64,000 nucleotides of DNA from Sphingomonas sp. Leaf230. GTDB lineage: Bacteria > Pseudomonadota > Alphaproteobacteria > Sphingomonadales > Sphingomonadaceae. The stretch is from assembly GCF_001421745.1 (NCBI RefSeq), contig NZ_LMKW01000001.1:798464-862463 (forward strand), given 5' to 3'. A program made the translations under genes and the position numbers. A model generated the notes under the pieces. The model was not told the DNA's origin. It did no database searches and was given only the letters and a program-made list of their open reading frames with translations. This document shows, one piece after another, positions 36,302 through 46,118 of this stretch (its first letter is position 1; each line of letters begins with the position of its first letter).

Positions 36302-36871
36302 ATGAAGCGTTCCAGATCGATCGTCCTCACCAGCCTGATCGCAGGCTCGGGCATTTCGCTGACCGCGTGCGACGGCGATGTCGGCGGCAAGCCCGTCGAG
36401 GCGCAGAGCTATGCGTCGGTACAAGAGTGCCGCGCGGCGGGTGCGTTGTCGGCGGTACAGTGCGACACCGCGTTCGAGCAGGCGAAGGCCGATGCCGCGA
36501 AGACCGCACCGCGGTTTCAGGACCGGCAGACTTGCGAAGAGCAATACGGCGCCGCGCAGTGCGAGCCGCGCAACAACGGCAGCGACGGCAGCTTCTTCAC
36601 GCCGCTGCTGACGGGCTTCCTCGTCGGGCAGGCACTCAACGGTGGCTTTGGCAACCGCGGCGCGCCGATGTACCGCGACCGCGACGGCAATTATTACGGT
36701 GGCGCCGGTGGGCGGATCAACCGGGACTATGTGACGGGCCGTACCCGCGTCGGCTCCGACGCCTTCACGCCGACCACCGCCAGAGCCCCTGCCCGCGTCC
36801 AGTCGCGCAGTTCGGTGATCTCGCGCGGTGGCTTCGGCGGTGGCTTTGGTGGTCGCAGCTTCGGGGGGTAA
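36302..36871 (+). CDS. DUF1190 lipoprotein (YjfM/YgiB type)
   Basis: A 189-residue exported protein. The signal ends in ISLTAC (lipobox, Cys23), and the mature part has SVQECRAAGALSAVQCDTAFEQAKADAAKTAPRF and CEEQYGAAQCEPR, the paired-cysteine segments of DUF1190. The C-terminus is glycine-rich (GGFGGGFGGRSFGG). Translation starts at 36302; the frame upstream overlaps the DUF350 gene and is a shadow. It completes the yjf-like set. Confidence 0.87.
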   Translation: MKRSRSIVLTSLIAGSGISLTACDGDVGGKPVEAQSYASVQECRAAGALSAVQCDTAFEQAKADAAKTAPRFQDRQTCEEQYGAAQCEPRNNGSDGSFFTPLLTGFLVGQALNGGFGNRGAPMYRDRDGNYYGGAGGRINRDYVTGRTRVGSDAFTPTTARAPARVQSRSSVISRGGFGGGFGGRSFGG

Positions 36872-36898
36872 CGCGGCCGCTACCCCCTTGCGTCGTGT

Positions 36899-37525
36899 TT
36901 AGCGGCGGGCCGGCATCAGCGGCCCGCCGATTTCGGTCGCCGCGATGAACGCCGGGCGGGCGCGCAGGCGATCCAGATACGCCGCGACGTCGGGGTGCTC
37001 CTTGAGCAATCCGGCGCTCTCGGCGATCGCGAGGATGTAGCACATCTGGATATCGGCCAGCATGAGTTGTTCGCCCATCAGATACGGGCCATCGCCGACG
37101 CCCGCGCCGATATAGTCGAGCGTCTTGGTCACTTCGGGGCCGGTGAACTTGCTGAGGGCGTCGGGCAGGCCGCCCATCCGCTTGCCGAGCGACGTCATCA
37201 TGATCGGCAACGATGCCGAGCTTTCCACATATTGCAGCCATTCGTCGTGCACGGCCGCCGCATCGTTGTCGATCGGCGGCGAGAAGCGGCGGTCGCCGTA
37301 ACGCTCGTCGATATACGACAGGATCGGCGCGCTTTCGGCGAGCGTCAGCGCATCGTCGACCAGCACCGGCGCCTTGCCGAGTGGATGAATCACCTTCAGT
37401 TCGGGCGGCGCGCGGAAATTCTCGTCACGCTCGTATTTGACGAGGTCGTATTCGATGCCGAGCTCTTCGAGCAGCCAGAGTACGCGGATCGAGCGCGAGT
37501 AGTTCAGGTGGTGGAGGGTTAACAT
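36899..37525 (-). CDS. Glutathione S-transferase
   Basis: A 208-residue GST. The thioredoxin-like N-terminal domain reads MLTLHHLNYSRSIRVLWLLEELGIEYDLVKYER, with HPLGKAPVLVDDALTLAESAPILSYIDERYG forming the glutathione site. The helical C-terminal domain contains YLMGEQLMLADIQMCYIL. AGGAC precedes the ATG at 37525; the longer frame upstream overlaps the lpd-like promoter and gene and is rejected. Family role: conjugation or reduction with glutathione in the cytoplasm; the substrate is unknown. It is divergent from the dehydrogenase gene. Confidence 0.9.
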   Translation of the reverse strand: MLTLHHLNYSRSIRVLWLLEELGIEYDLVKYERDENFRAPPELKVIHPLGKAPVLVDDALTLAESAPILSYIDERYGDRRFSPPIDNDAAAVHDEWLQYVESSASLPIMMTSLGKRMGGLPDALSKFTGPEVTKTLDYIGAGVGDGPYLMGEQLMLADIQMCYILAIAESAGLLKEHPDVAAYLDRLRARPAFIAATEIGGPLMPARR

Positions 37526-37627
37526 AAACGTCCTTCGACTAGGAATGTGCTGCACCGCGGAACGGCTGGGCGGCATCGAAGGTTTCGTTGACCGCGGCCC
37601 CGGAATTCTCCGGCAACGGAGAGACTT

Positions 37628-39043
37628 ATGAGCAAGCTGACCTGCGACGTGGCAATCATCGGTGCCGGAACCGCCGGCCTCGCCGCCGAGCGCAGCGCCC
37701 GACGCAACGGCGCAAAGACGCTGCTCATCGACGAAGGCTTTGGCGGCACGACCTGCGCGAGCGTGGGATGTATGCCCTCCAAGCTGTTGATTGCGGCCGG
37801 TAACGCGATGCACGCGGTCGAGCACGCGTCGGTTTTCGGTGTCGATGCGTCGGGCAAGGTCGATGGTGTCGCGGTGATGGCGCGGGTCCGTGAGGAGCGC
37901 GATGCGTTCGTCGCGGGTGTCGAAAAATCGATCGATAAGCTTCCCGAGGAGGTGAAGATCGAAGCGCGCGCAAAATTTGCGGGTGCGACGATCCTATCGT
38001 TGAGTGACGGCCGCGAGGTACACGCGAAGTCGGTGGTGATCGCCACCGGGTCGAGCCCCGCGATCCCCGAGATGTTCGACGCGGTGCGGGACCGCGTGCT
38101 GACCAACGAGAGCATCTTCGACCTGAAGGACCTTCCGAAATCACTCGGCGTAATAGGTGCGGGCGCGCTGGGGCTGGAATTGGCGCAGGCAATGGCGCGG
38201 CTTGGCGTCGACACGATGGTGTTCGACACGGGCGAGACGATCGGCGGACTGAAGGACCGCCACGTCGCCGAGGCGTATCACGCGATCCTGTCGCGCGAGA
38301 TGCCGATCCTGCTCGGTGTCGAACTGACGGTCGAGCCTGACCGTGATGGCGTCAAGCTGGCTTGGAGTGGTTCTGCATCGGGCAAGCAGCGCTTCGACTA
38401 TCTGCTTGTTGCGACCGGGCGTCCGCCACGTATCAAGGACATCGGCCTGGAGACGACCGGGCTCGCGCTCGATGAGCATGGCATGCCGGACTTTGACCTC
38501 GAGACGATGCAGTGCGGCACGGCACCGATCTTCATTGCGGGCGACGCCGACCATGACCGCGCGGTGCTGCACGAGGCATCGGCAGAGGGCATGATCGCGG
38601 GGCGGAACGCGGCGAGCTACCCCGAGGTGACGCCGGGCAAGCGTACCGTGCCGTTCGCGATCACCTTCACGCATCCCAACGTCGCGGTCATCGGCAAGAT
38701 CGCCAAGGACGACGATGCCGACACTGTCATCGGTACCGCGTCGTATGACGATCAGGGCCGGGCGAAGGTCGAGGCATGCAATGCCGGGTTGGTCCGCTTC
38801 TACGCCGATCGCCGCGACGGTCGCCTGACCGGTGCGACTATGGCGGGGCCGGCCGTCGAGCATAGCGCGCATCTGATCGCGTGGGCGATCCAGAGCGGCT
38901 GGACCGCGACCGAGGTGCTCGACCTGCCGATTTACCATCCGACCTTCGAGGAAGGGATGAAGGGTGCGCTTCGTTCGATATGTAGCGAGGTGCATTCGCC
39001 GACCCCGCCGGATCGGGATGACGGGTTCACGCCGGGGACGTAA
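37628..39043 (+). CDS. Dihydrolipoyl dehydrogenase-like flavoprotein disulfide reductase
   Basis: A 471-residue flavoprotein. The FAD-binding motif is AIIGAGTAGLAAERSARRNG, the redox disulfide lies in GGTTCASVGCMPSKLL, the NAD(P) motif is GVIGAGALGLELAQAMARLG, and FIAGDADHDRAVLHEAS is the second FAD site. The C-terminal LPIYHPTFEEG holds the catalytic His-Glu pair. It reads like the single-gene Lpd-like reductases rather than an E3 next to E1/E2 genes, none of which are nearby. Known chemistry: oxidation of a dithiol with NAD+. The true partner is not shown. Confidence 0.88.
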   Translation: MSKLTCDVAIIGAGTAGLAAERSARRNGAKTLLIDEGFGGTTCASVGCMPSKLLIAAGNAMHAVEHASVFGVDASGKVDGVAVMARVREERDAFVAGVEKSIDKLPEEVKIEARAKFAGATILSLSDGREVHAKSVVIATGSSPAIPEMFDAVRDRVLTNESIFDLKDLPKSLGVIGAGALGLELAQAMARLGVDTMVFDTGETIGGLKDRHVAEAYHAILSREMPILLGVELTVEPDRDGVKLAWSGSASGKQRFDYLLVATGRPPRIKDIGLETTGLALDEHGMPDFDLETMQCGTAPIFIAGDADHDRAVLHEASAEGMIAGRNAASYPEVTPGKRTVPFAITFTHPNVAVIGKIAKDDDADTVIGTASYDDQGRAKVEACNAGLVRFYADRRDGRLTGATMAGPAVEHSAHLIAWAIQSGWTATEVLDLPIYHPTFEEGMKGALRSICSEVHSPTPPDRDDGFTPGT

Positions 39044-39048
39044 TACTC

Positions 39049-39172
39049 GATCCTTCCCCGCAGGGGGAGGTGGCGCCGAAGGTGACGGAGGGGAGACACG
39101 GAGCAGAGGTTTTCCCTTACCTCCCCCTCCGTCTGGCAAGCGCCAGCCACCTCCCCCTGGCGGGGGAGGATC
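39049..39172. repeat. Long inverted repeat, family B, copy 2
   Basis: A 124-bp unit starting six bases after the lpd-like stop. It shows the same design as 15201-15324: outer arms GATCCTTCCCC and GGGGGAGGATC, and inner TGGCGCCGAAGGTGACGGAG opposite CTCCGTCTGGCAAGCGCCA. Two copies at the 3' ends of unrelated genes mark it as a dispersed family. Confidence 0.85.
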
Positions 39173-39184
39173 AGAAGGTGAGCG

Positions 39185-39385
39185 CTACTCTTCCAGATCC
39201 AGATACGCGACGACGTCGTTCTCCGTGGCCAGATACAGTCCCGCTTGCACATCCTCTTCCTGCTGCGCTGCGATCGCCAGCGCCTTCCCAAGCGGACCAT
39301 AGAACAGTGTCGTTGCCGCCCCGCCCTCGCCGCTGTCGTCGAGGTGATACAGTCGCACCGACGCGCTGGAAGAAATTGTCCGCAT
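39185..39385 (-). CDS. Small hypothetical protein
   Basis: A 66-residue acidic protein beginning MRTISSSASVRLYHLDDSGEGG and ending ENDVVAYLDLEE. It has no signal peptide, no membrane segment and no cysteine pair. A weak AGGG lies before the ATG. It fills the gap between a repeat and the divergent paoA gene and has normal codon composition, which favours a real gene. I do not recognise the family. Confidence 0.55.
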   Translation of the reverse strand: MRTISSSASVRLYHLDDSGEGGAATTLFYGPLGKALAIAAQQEEDVQAGLYLATENDVVAYLDLEE

Positions 39386-39495
39386 TTCAACACCCTATCA
39401 CAGATTTTTATGACGTAAAATTCACGGAACCAATTGTGAAGCAGCGCAACTTTGCCCGCTCTCGCCCGTTACGCTAGCAGATACAGGGATTTGAT

Positions 39496-40143
39496 ATGCA
39501 TCAGGATGAAGGTTTTCCGGTGTCGCGCCGTGGCGTGATCGCCGGCGGTGTCGCGTCGGCTACGTTGGTCGCAGCTCCCGCTGCTGCTCAGGCTCAAACT
39601 CAGGGCACTGCTCAGTCGGCCCCGCCGACCATGCCCGTGACGCTCAAGGTGAATGGTCGCACGACCAAGATCAACGTGGATACGCGCACCACGCTGCTGG
39701 ACGCGTTGCGTGAGAATCTGAAGCTCACCGGCACCAAGAAGGGTTGCGACCATGGCCAGTGCGGCGCGTGCACGGTCATCGTCGAGGGTCGCCGCATCAA
39801 CAGCTGCCTGACGCTTGCGGTCATGCATGAAGGCGAAGAGATCACGACGATCGAAGGCCTCGGCACGCCCGAGAAGCTGCACGCGATGCAGGCCGCGTTC
39901 GTCAAGCATGACGGCTACCAGTGCGGCTATTGCACGCCCGGGCAGATCTGTTCGGCGGTCGCGACGCTCGGCGAGATCAAGGCGGGCATCCCCAGCCACG
40001 TTACCGGCGACATCTCGGCCCAGCCAGCCGTCACCACTGACGAGTTGCGCGAGCGGATGAGCGGCAACATCTGTCGCTGCGGTGCCTATGCGAACATCAT
40101 CGACGCAATCCATGACGTCGCCGGCACGGAGCGTACGGCATGA
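39496..40143 (+). CDS. paoA: Periplasmic aldehyde oxidoreductase, [2Fe-2S] subunit
   Basis: A 215-residue subunit with a Tat signal ([22 protein letters not shown]). A plant-type 2Fe-2S ferredoxin domain follows ([21 protein letters not shown]), then the second cluster domain (CGYCTPGQI ... GNICRCGAY). Known role: electron transfer in the molybdenum aldehyde oxidase PaoABC, whose Tat signal carries the whole complex to the periplasm, where it detoxifies aromatic aldehydes. The last four bases overlap the paoB ATG (ATGA). Confidence 0.93.
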   Translation: MHQDEGFPVSRRGVIAGGVASATLVAAPAAAQAQTQGTAQSAPPTMPVTLKVNGRTTKINVDTRTTLLDALRENLKLTGTKKGCDHGQCGACTVIVEGRRINSCLTLAVMHEGEEITTIEGLGTPEKLHAMQAAFVKHDGYQCGYCTPGQICSAVATLGEIKAGIPSHVTGDISAQPAVTTDELRERMSGNICRCGAYANIIDAIHDVAGTERTA

Positions 40144-41090
40144 AGGCCTTCACCTACGAGCGCGCCACCTCGGCCAAGGAAGCGGCCAGCGCGGCAGTCC
40201 GCACGCCGGGCGCGAAATTTATCGCCGGCGGCACCAACCTGCTCGACCTGATGAAGCTGCAGATCGAGACGCCGCAGCATCTGATCGACGTCAACGGCCT
40301 CGGCCTCGACAAGATCACGCCAACGTCCGACGGTGGCCTCCGCGTTGGCGCGCTCGTCCGCAATACGGACCTCGCCGCCGATGCGCGCGTGCGGAAGGAT
40401 TACGGTGTGCTCAGCCGCGCGCTGGTGTCCGGCGCGTCGGGCCAGTTGCGCAACAAGGCGACGACCGCGGGCAATCTCCTCCAGCGGACACGGTGCCCGT
40501 ATTTCTACGACACGACCAAGCCCTGCAACAAGCGTCAGCCCGGCAGCGGTTGCGCGGCGATCGGCGGGTTCAACCGCAACCTTGCCGTGATGGGCACGAG
40601 CGACGCGTGCATCGCGACACACCCGAGCGACATGGCGGTTGCGATGCGCGTACTCGACGCGACGGTCGAGACGGTGAACGCCGCCGGCCAGACACGCGCG
40701 ATCCCGATCGCGGACTTCCACCGTCTCCCCGGCGCCACGCCGAACATCGAGACCTCGCTCGCGCCTGGCGAGCTGATTACGGCCGTGACGTTGCCAAAGC
40801 CGATCGGCGGCACGCACATCTACCAGAAGGTGCGTGACCGTGCGTCCTACGCATTCGCGCTGATCTCGGTTGCTGCGGTGATCCAGCCCGGCGGACGCGG
40901 CCGTCTCGCCTTCGGTGGTCTTGCCCACAAGCCGTGGCGCGTCGAAGCGGCCGAGGCGCAGATGCCCAACGGTGCAAAGGCGACTGCGTCGGCCGTCCTC
41001 GCCGGCGCCCGCACCACATCACAGAACGCGTTCAAGCTGCCGTTGGTCGAACGCACCATCGGCGCCGTGTTCGAAGAAGCGAAGGCCTGA
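40140..41090 (+). CDS. paoB: Periplasmic aldehyde oxidoreductase, FAD subunit
   Basis: A 316-residue subunit with the FAD-binding fold of the xanthine dehydrogenase medium subunit ([37 protein letters not shown]). The cysteine-rich insert [21 protein letters not shown] is present, matching the 4Fe-4S-binding loop known in PaoB. The gene is coupled to paoA by ATGA and followed by paoC after 5 bp. Confidence 0.93.
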   Translation: MKAFTYERATSAKEAASAAVRTPGAKFIAGGTNLLDLMKLQIETPQHLIDVNGLGLDKITPTSDGGLRVGALVRNTDLAADARVRKDYGVLSRALVSGASGQLRNKATTAGNLLQRTRCPYFYDTTKPCNKRQPGSGCAAIGGFNRNLAVMGTSDACIATHPSDMAVAMRVLDATVETVNAAGQTRAIPIADFHRLPGATPNIETSLAPGELITAVTLPKPIGGTHIYQKVRDRASYAFALISVAAVIQPGGRGRLAFGGLAHKPWRVEAAEAQMPNGAKATASAVLAGARTTSQNAFKLPLVERTIGAVFEEAKA

Positions 41091-41095
41091 TCGCC

Positions 41096-43288
41096 ATGAA
41101 GTTCGATACCCCCGCCACGGCGAATCCGACCGACCGGATGAAGGTGCTCGGCAAGCCGCTCGATCGCGTCGACGGCAAGCTGAAGACCACCGGCACCGCG
41201 CACTACGCCTATGAGCGGAACGATGCTGCGCCGAACGCCGCCTATGGCTATATTGTCGGCTCGGCGATCGCCAAGGGCCGGATCGAGAGCATCGACGATG
41301 CCGACGCGAAGGCCGCTCCCGGTGTGCTCGCGGTCGTCACCTACCAGAACGCCGGCAAGCTCGGCAAAGCCAAGAACCACACGGCGCGGATGCTCGCCGG
41401 CCCGGACGTCCAGCATTTCGACCAGGCCGTCGCGGTCGTCGTCGCCGAGACGTTCGAGCAGGCACGCGCGGGTGCCAAGCTGCTCCGCGTCAACTACGCG
41501 CGCACGGCCGGCCGGTTCGATCTCGCCGCATCGCAATCCTTGGCGACCAAGCCGAAGAGCGGCACGCCCGACACCGCCGTCGGCGACTTCGCCGGTGCGT
41601 TCGCCAAGGCGCCGGTCAAGCTCGACGAGCGCTATACCACGCCCGACCAGAGCCACATGATGATGGAGCCGCACTCCACGACCGCGGCATGGAAGGACGG
41701 CAAGCTCACGCTCTGGACGTCTAACCAGATGATCAACTGGGCGGTCGGCGACATGAGCGAGACGCTGCTCCTGCCAAAGGAAAGCATCCACGTGATGTCG
41801 CCCTATGTTGGCGGCGGGTTCGGCTCGAAGCTGTGGGTCCGCAGCGATGCGGTGATGGCCGCGCTCGGCTCGCGCGCGATCGGCGGTCGTCCGGTGAAGC
41901 TCGCGCTCGCGCGCCCGCAGGTGATGAACAACACGACGCATCGCCCGGCGACGATCCAGCGCCTGCGTATCGGCGCGCAGAAGGACGGCAAGATCACCGC
42001 GATCGCGCATGAGAGCTGGTCGGGCGATCTGCCCGGCGGCGGACCCGAGACGGCGCCGAATGCGACCCGCCTGCTCTACGCCGGTGCGAACCGCATGACC
42101 GCGACGCGTCTCGCCGTGCTCGATCTCCCCGAGGGCAACGCGATGCGTGCGCCGGGCGAGGCGGTCGGCCTGCTCGCGCTCGAAGCGGCGATGGACGAGC
42201 TGGCCGAGAAGCTGAAGATGGATCCGGTCCAGCTTCGGATCATCAACGATACGCAGGTCGATCCGGAAAAGCCGTCGCGCCAGTTCTCGCAGCGTGACCT
42301 CGTCGGCTGTCTGAAGACCGGCGCCGAACGCTTCGGCTGGAACAAGCGCAACCCCGTCCCGGGCCAGGTCCGCGACGGCCGCTGGCTGGTCGGCATGGGG
42401 ATGGCGTCGGCGTTCCGCGACAACGTCACGATGAAGTCGGGCGCGCGCGTCGGGATCGACAAGAAGGGCGTCGTCACCGTCGCCACCGACATGACCGACA
42501 TCGGCACCGGCAGCTACACGATCATCGCGCAGACCGCCGCCGAGATGATGGGCGTGCCGATGGACAAGGTCATCGTCCTGCTCGGCGACAGCAGCTTCCC
42601 GGCGTCGTCGGGTTCGGGCGGCCAATGGGGCGGCAACAGCTCGACCGCGGGCGTCTATGCGGCGTGCATGGCGCTGCGCGAGCGGGTCGCGCAGAAACTC
42701 GGGTTCAACTCGACTGACGTCGTGTTCGAGGACGGCAAGGTAAAGTCGGGCAACCGCAGCGTCTCGCTGTCGGAAGCCGCAGGCGACGCTGGCATCTCGG
42801 CGGAGGACTCGATCGAGTTCGGCGACCTCACCAAGACGTACGCGCAGGCAACGTTCGGCGCGCATTTCGTCGAGGTCGGCGTCGACTCGGCGACCGGCGA
42901 GATCCGCGTCCGGCGCATGAGCGGTGCATTCGCCGCGGGCCGCATCCTCAACCCGAAATCGGCGCGCAGCCAGGTGATCGGTGCGATGACGATGGGCGTC
43001 GGTGCCGCGCTGATGGAAGACGCGATCGTCGACACGCGGTTCGGCTATTTCGTCAACCACGACCTCGCCGAATATCACGTGCCCGCACATGCCGACATTC
43101 CGATGCAGGACGTGTTCTTCATGGACGAGCTCGACGAGAAATCCTCGCCGATGAAGGCCAAGGGCATCGGCGAACTCGGCCTTTGCGGCGTCGGCGCGGC
43201 GATCGCCAATGCGGTCTACAACGCCTGCGGCGTTCGCATCCGCGAATACCCGCTGACGCTCGACAAGGTGATCGGCAAGACGGCCTGA
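41096..43288 (+). CDS. paoC: Periplasmic aldehyde oxidoreductase, molybdenum subunit
   Basis: A 730-residue catalytic subunit, the length of E. coli PaoC (~732). It shows SPYVGGGFGSKLWVRSD, RAPGEAVGLLALEAAMDEL, GSGGQWGGNSSTAG and, near the C-terminus, KGIGELGLCGVGAAIANAV with the essential active-site Glu. It binds the molybdenum-cytosine-dinucleotide cofactor. Translation starts at 41096; the frame upstream overlaps paoB. The cofactor chaperone PaoD is not encoded next to it. Confidence 0.93.
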   Translation: MKFDTPATANPTDRMKVLGKPLDRVDGKLKTTGTAHYAYERNDAAPNAAYGYIVGSAIAKGRIESIDDADAKAAPGVLAVVTYQNAGKLGKAKNHTARMLAGPDVQHFDQAVAVVVAETFEQARAGAKLLRVNYARTAGRFDLAASQSLATKPKSGTPDTAVGDFAGAFAKAPVKLDERYTTPDQSHMMMEPHSTTAAWKDGKLTLWTSNQMINWAVGDMSETLLLPKESIHVMSPYVGGGFGSKLWVRSDAVMAALGSRAIGGRPVKLALARPQVMNNTTHRPATIQRLRIGAQKDGKITAIAHESWSGDLPGGGPETAPNATRLLYAGANRMTATRLAVLDLPEGNAMRAPGEAVGLLALEAAMDELAEKLKMDPVQLRIINDTQVDPEKPSRQFSQRDLVGCLKTGAERFGWNKRNPVPGQVRDGRWLVGMGMASAFRDNVTMKSGARVGIDKKGVVTVATDMTDIGTGSYTIIAQTAAEMMGVPMDKVIVLLGDSSFPASSGSGGQWGGNSSTAGVYAACMALRERVAQKLGFNSTDVVFEDGKVKSGNRSVSLSEAAGDAGISAEDSIEFGDLTKTYAQATFGAHFVEVGVDSATGEIRVRRMSGAFAAGRILNPKSARSQVIGAMTMGVGAALMEDAIVDTRFGYFVNHDLAEYHVPAHADIPMQDVFFMDELDEKSSPMKAKGIGELGLCGVGAAIANAVYNACGVRIREYPLTLDKVIGKTA

Positions 43289-43294
43289 TACCCT

Positions 43295-43333
43295 GCCCTC
43301 CACCCGGCCGCCTCAGCAGCCTGGGTGGAGGGC
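43295..43333 (+). terminator. Hairpin terminator after paoC
   Basis: GCCCTCCACCC and GGGTGGAGGGC are perfect 11-bp arms around a 17-base loop, seven bases after the paoC stop. The U-run is poor (AAAACC follows), so it may act in RNA stability as well as termination. Confidence 0.6.
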
Positions 43334-43379
43334 AAAACCGGCTCTGGCGCGCGCGAATAGGTTGCGCTAGAAAACTGGC

Positions 43380-44339
43380 ATGACCGTACCCGCCATTCTA
43401 AAAAACCTGCGCCTGCCCGTCATCGGCTCGCCGCTGTTCATCATTTCCGGCCCAGACTTGGTGATCGCGCAGTGCAAGGCGGGCATCGTTGGCTCGTTCC
43501 CAGCGCTCAATGCCCGGCCTCAGGCTATGCTCGACGAGTGGCTGCACCGGATCACCGAGGAACTCAGCGCGCATAACCGCGCGAACCCGGATCGACCCGC
43601 AGCCCCGTTCGCGGTCAACCAGATCGTCCACAAGTCGAACGATCGCCTGGAAAGCGATCTCGCGACATGTGCGAAGTGGCAGGTGCCGATCGTCATCACG
43701 TCGCTCGGCGCACGCGAGGACCTCAACACCGCGGTGCATGGCTGGGGCGGCATCACGCTCCATGACGTAATCGACGACCGGTTTGCGCGGAAAGCGATCG
43801 AGAAGGGCGCCGACGGACTGATTGCAGTCGCAGCCGGCGCCGGCGGTCATGCGGGTCGGCTGTCACCGTTCGCGATCATCCAGGAGATCCGCCAGTGGTT
43901 CGACGGCCCGCTGGCGCTGTCGGGCTCGATCGCGACCGGCGACGCCGTCCTCGCCGCCCAGGCGATGGGCGCGGACTTCGGTTATATCGGCTCGCCGTTC
44001 ATCGCGACGACCGAGGCGAATGCGGATCAGGCGTACAAGGACGGCATCGTCGCCGGGAAGGCGTCCGACATCATTTATTCCAACCTCTTCACCGGCGTAC
44101 ACGGGAATTACCTGCGCGCGTCGATTCAGGCTGCGGGGATGGACCCCGACAACCTCCCCGAAGGTGATCTCAAGACGATGGACTTCGGCGGCGGCAATGG
44201 GTCGAAGCCCAAGGCATGGAAGGACATCTGGGGCTCAGGCCAGGGTATCGGCGCGGTCACCGAGGTCGAGAGCGTCGCCGATCGCGTCGATCGTCTCGAA
44301 CGCGAATACCGCGCAGCGCGGGCCCGTCTTTCGCTCTGA
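43380..44339 (+). CDS. Nitronate monooxygenase family flavoprotein
   Basis: A 319-residue FMN enzyme of the 2-nitropropane dioxygenase group. It has LRLPVIGSPLFIISGPDLVIAQCKAGIVGSFPALNARP, VAAGAGGHAGRLSPFAIIQEIR (His in the active site) and SGSIATGDAVLAAQAMGADFGYIGSPF for FMN phosphate binding. Known reaction: oxidation of alkyl nitronates to carbonyls and nitrite; many members have other roles. It stands alone between a hairpin and the convergent poxB gene. Confidence 0.9.
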   Translation: MTVPAILKNLRLPVIGSPLFIISGPDLVIAQCKAGIVGSFPALNARPQAMLDEWLHRITEELSAHNRANPDRPAAPFAVNQIVHKSNDRLESDLATCAKWQVPIVITSLGAREDLNTAVHGWGGITLHDVIDDRFARKAIEKGADGLIAVAAGAGGHAGRLSPFAIIQEIRQWFDGPLALSGSIATGDAVLAAQAMGADFGYIGSPFIATTEANADQAYKDGIVAGKASDIIYSNLFTGVHGNYLRASIQAAGMDPDNLPEGDLKTMDFGGGNGSKPKAWKDIWGSGQGIGAVTEVESVADRVDRLEREYRAARARLSL

Positions 44340-44369
44340 CGGACCCGGCACCGACCGATTTCGGCGCGC

Positions 44370-46118
44370 TCAGAACAGACGTTTGAGCAAGCCGACATTG
44401 GTCTTGCCCAGCTCGACCACCTCGTCGCCGCGCCCGCTGATGATCGCCTTCGCCATGTAGAGCGTGAAGCCCTTCATCTGCTCCAGCGTGATCTTGGGCG
44501 GCATCGACAATTCGGTGCGCGCGGTGACGGCGTCGAGCAACGCCGGCCCCGGGTGTGCGAGCACCTCGCGGATGCCGGCCTCGACGTCACCCGGATCGGT
44601 AACGCGCACGCCGTGGATCCCGATCGCCCGCGCCATCGCCGCAAAGTCGGGGTTGTCGAGCGCGACGCCGGTCTCGACCAGGCCCGCAGCCTTCATCTCC
44701 ATCTCGACGAACCCGAGCGTGCCGTTGTTGAAGACGATGATCTTCACCGGCAGACCGAGTTGGCGCACGGTCAGCAATTCGCCCATCAGCATCGCCAGGC
44801 CACCATCGCCCGACAGCGTCACGACCTGTCGCTCCGGGTACGCCGACTGCACGCCGATCGCCTGCGGCAACGCATTTGCCATCGATCCGTGGTTGAACGA
44901 TCCGATCAACCGCCGCCGCCCGTTCATCTTCAGGTAGCGCGCAGCCCACACGGTCGGCGTGCCGACGTCGCAGGCGAAGACCGCATCGTCCGCCGCCCGC
45001 TCGCTGAGGACGCGGGCGACATGCTGCGGGTGGATCACACCGCTGCCGGGTTTCCCGTCGGCAAGATCGTCCAGCCCCTTGCGGGACTCGGCGTAATTCT
45101 CGATCGCGGACTTGAGGAAGCTGCCATCGCGCCCGGTCTTCACTCGCGGAACCAGGGCCGCAAGAGTAGCACCGACATCGCCGACCAGCCCGATATCGAT
45201 CGCCGTCCGCCGACCGAGGTTCTCCGGGATCAGGTCGATCTGCGCGACCTTCGCCTTCTCCGGATAGAATTGCCGATACGGGAAATCCGTGCCGAGCATC
45301 AGCAGCACATCGCACGCCATCATCGCGTCGTAGCCGCTCGCAAAGCCGATCAGCCCGGTCATGCCGACGTCATAGGGGTTGTCGTATTCGACGAACTCCT
45401 TGCCCCCCAGCGCGTGGACGATCGGCGCCTGCAAGATCCCCGCGAGCGTGACGAGCGCGGCATGCGCGGTGCGGCACCCCCGCCCCGCCAGGATCGTCAC
45501 CTTCTGCGCACCGTTCAACAGCGCGGCGAGTTCGGCGATATCCGCTTCAGCCGGTATCGTCACCGAAGGCGGCGGTAGGAGTGCGCCTTTGGACCGTGCC
45601 AGCGTACCCGTCGTCGACCGCAGCGCTACATCGCCCGGCATCGCGACGACCGAAACACCGCGATGCCCGACCGCCGCCCGGATCGCCGTCTCCAGCGTCC
45701 GCGGCATCTGGTCGGCATCGGAGATCGTCTCGCAATAGACGCTGCATTCGCGAAACAGCGCTTCCGGGCGCGTCTCCTGGAAATAGTTCGAGCCCACCTC
45801 CCCGCTCGGCACCTGTGCCGCGATCGCCAACACCGGCACGCGCGTCCGGTTGCAGTCGTAGAGCCCGTTGATCAGGTGCATGTTACCGGGACCGCAGGAT
45901 CCGGCGCACACCGCGAGCTTGCCGGTAAGTTGCGCCTCCGCACCCGCCGCAAACGCAGCGGCCTCCTCGTTGCGAACGTGGATCCACTCGATATTGCCCT
46001 GCCGACGCAGACTGTCGGTCAGGCCGTTGAGGCTGTCGCCGACGACACCGTAGATCCGCTCGACACCTGCCAGGTACAGCGTCTCGGCAAACAGGTCGGC
46101 GATGATGGTCTTGGACAT
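44370..46118 (-). CDS. poxB: Pyruvate oxidase (ubiquinone-dependent pyruvate dehydrogenase)
   Basis: A 582-residue thiamine diphosphate enzyme. The catalytic Glu lies in [20 protein letters not shown], the FAD domain has [14 protein letters not shown], and the ThDP site is [13 protein letters not shown] ... [14 protein letters not shown]. The ending [31 protein letters not shown] closely follows the lipid-activated C-terminus of E. coli PoxB. Known reaction: pyruvate to acetate and CO2, with electrons passed to ubiquinone at the membrane. The ATG at 46118 is chosen; the longer upstream frame is non-homologous. Confidence 0.92.
   Translation of the reverse strand: MSKTIIADLFAETLYLAGVERIYGVVGDSLNGLTDSLRRQGNIEWIHVRNEEAAAFAAGAEAQLTGKLAVCAGSCGPGNMHLINGLYDCNRTRVPVLAIAAQVPSGEVGSNYFQETRPEALFRECSVYCETISDADQMPRTLETAIRAAVGHRGVSVVAMPGDVALRSTTGTLARSKGALLPPPSVTIPAEADIAELAALLNGAQKVTILAGRGCRTAHAALVTLAGILQAPIVHALGGKEFVEYDNPYDVGMTGLIGFASGYDAMMACDVLLMLGTDFPYRQFYPEKAKVAQIDLIPENLGRRTAIDIGLVGDVGATLAALVPRVKTGRDGSFLKSAIENYAESRKGLDDLADGKPGSGVIHPQHVARVLSERAADDAVFACDVGTPTVWAARYLKMNGRRRLIGSFNHGSMANALPQAIGVQSAYPERQVVTLSGDGGLAMLMGELLTVRQLGLPVKIIVFNNGTLGFVEMEMKAAGLVETGVALDNPDFAAMARAIGIHGVRVTDPGDVEAGIREVLAHPGPALLDAVTARTELSMPPKITLEQMKGFTLYMAKAIISGRGDEVVELGKTNVGLLKRLF

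Noticed and set aside
40847..43303. 818-codon open frame antisense to paoB-paoC
   Set aside because: The sense strand carries an obvious molybdenum subunit of the right length. The antisense product is Arg/His/Asp-rich and matches no family.
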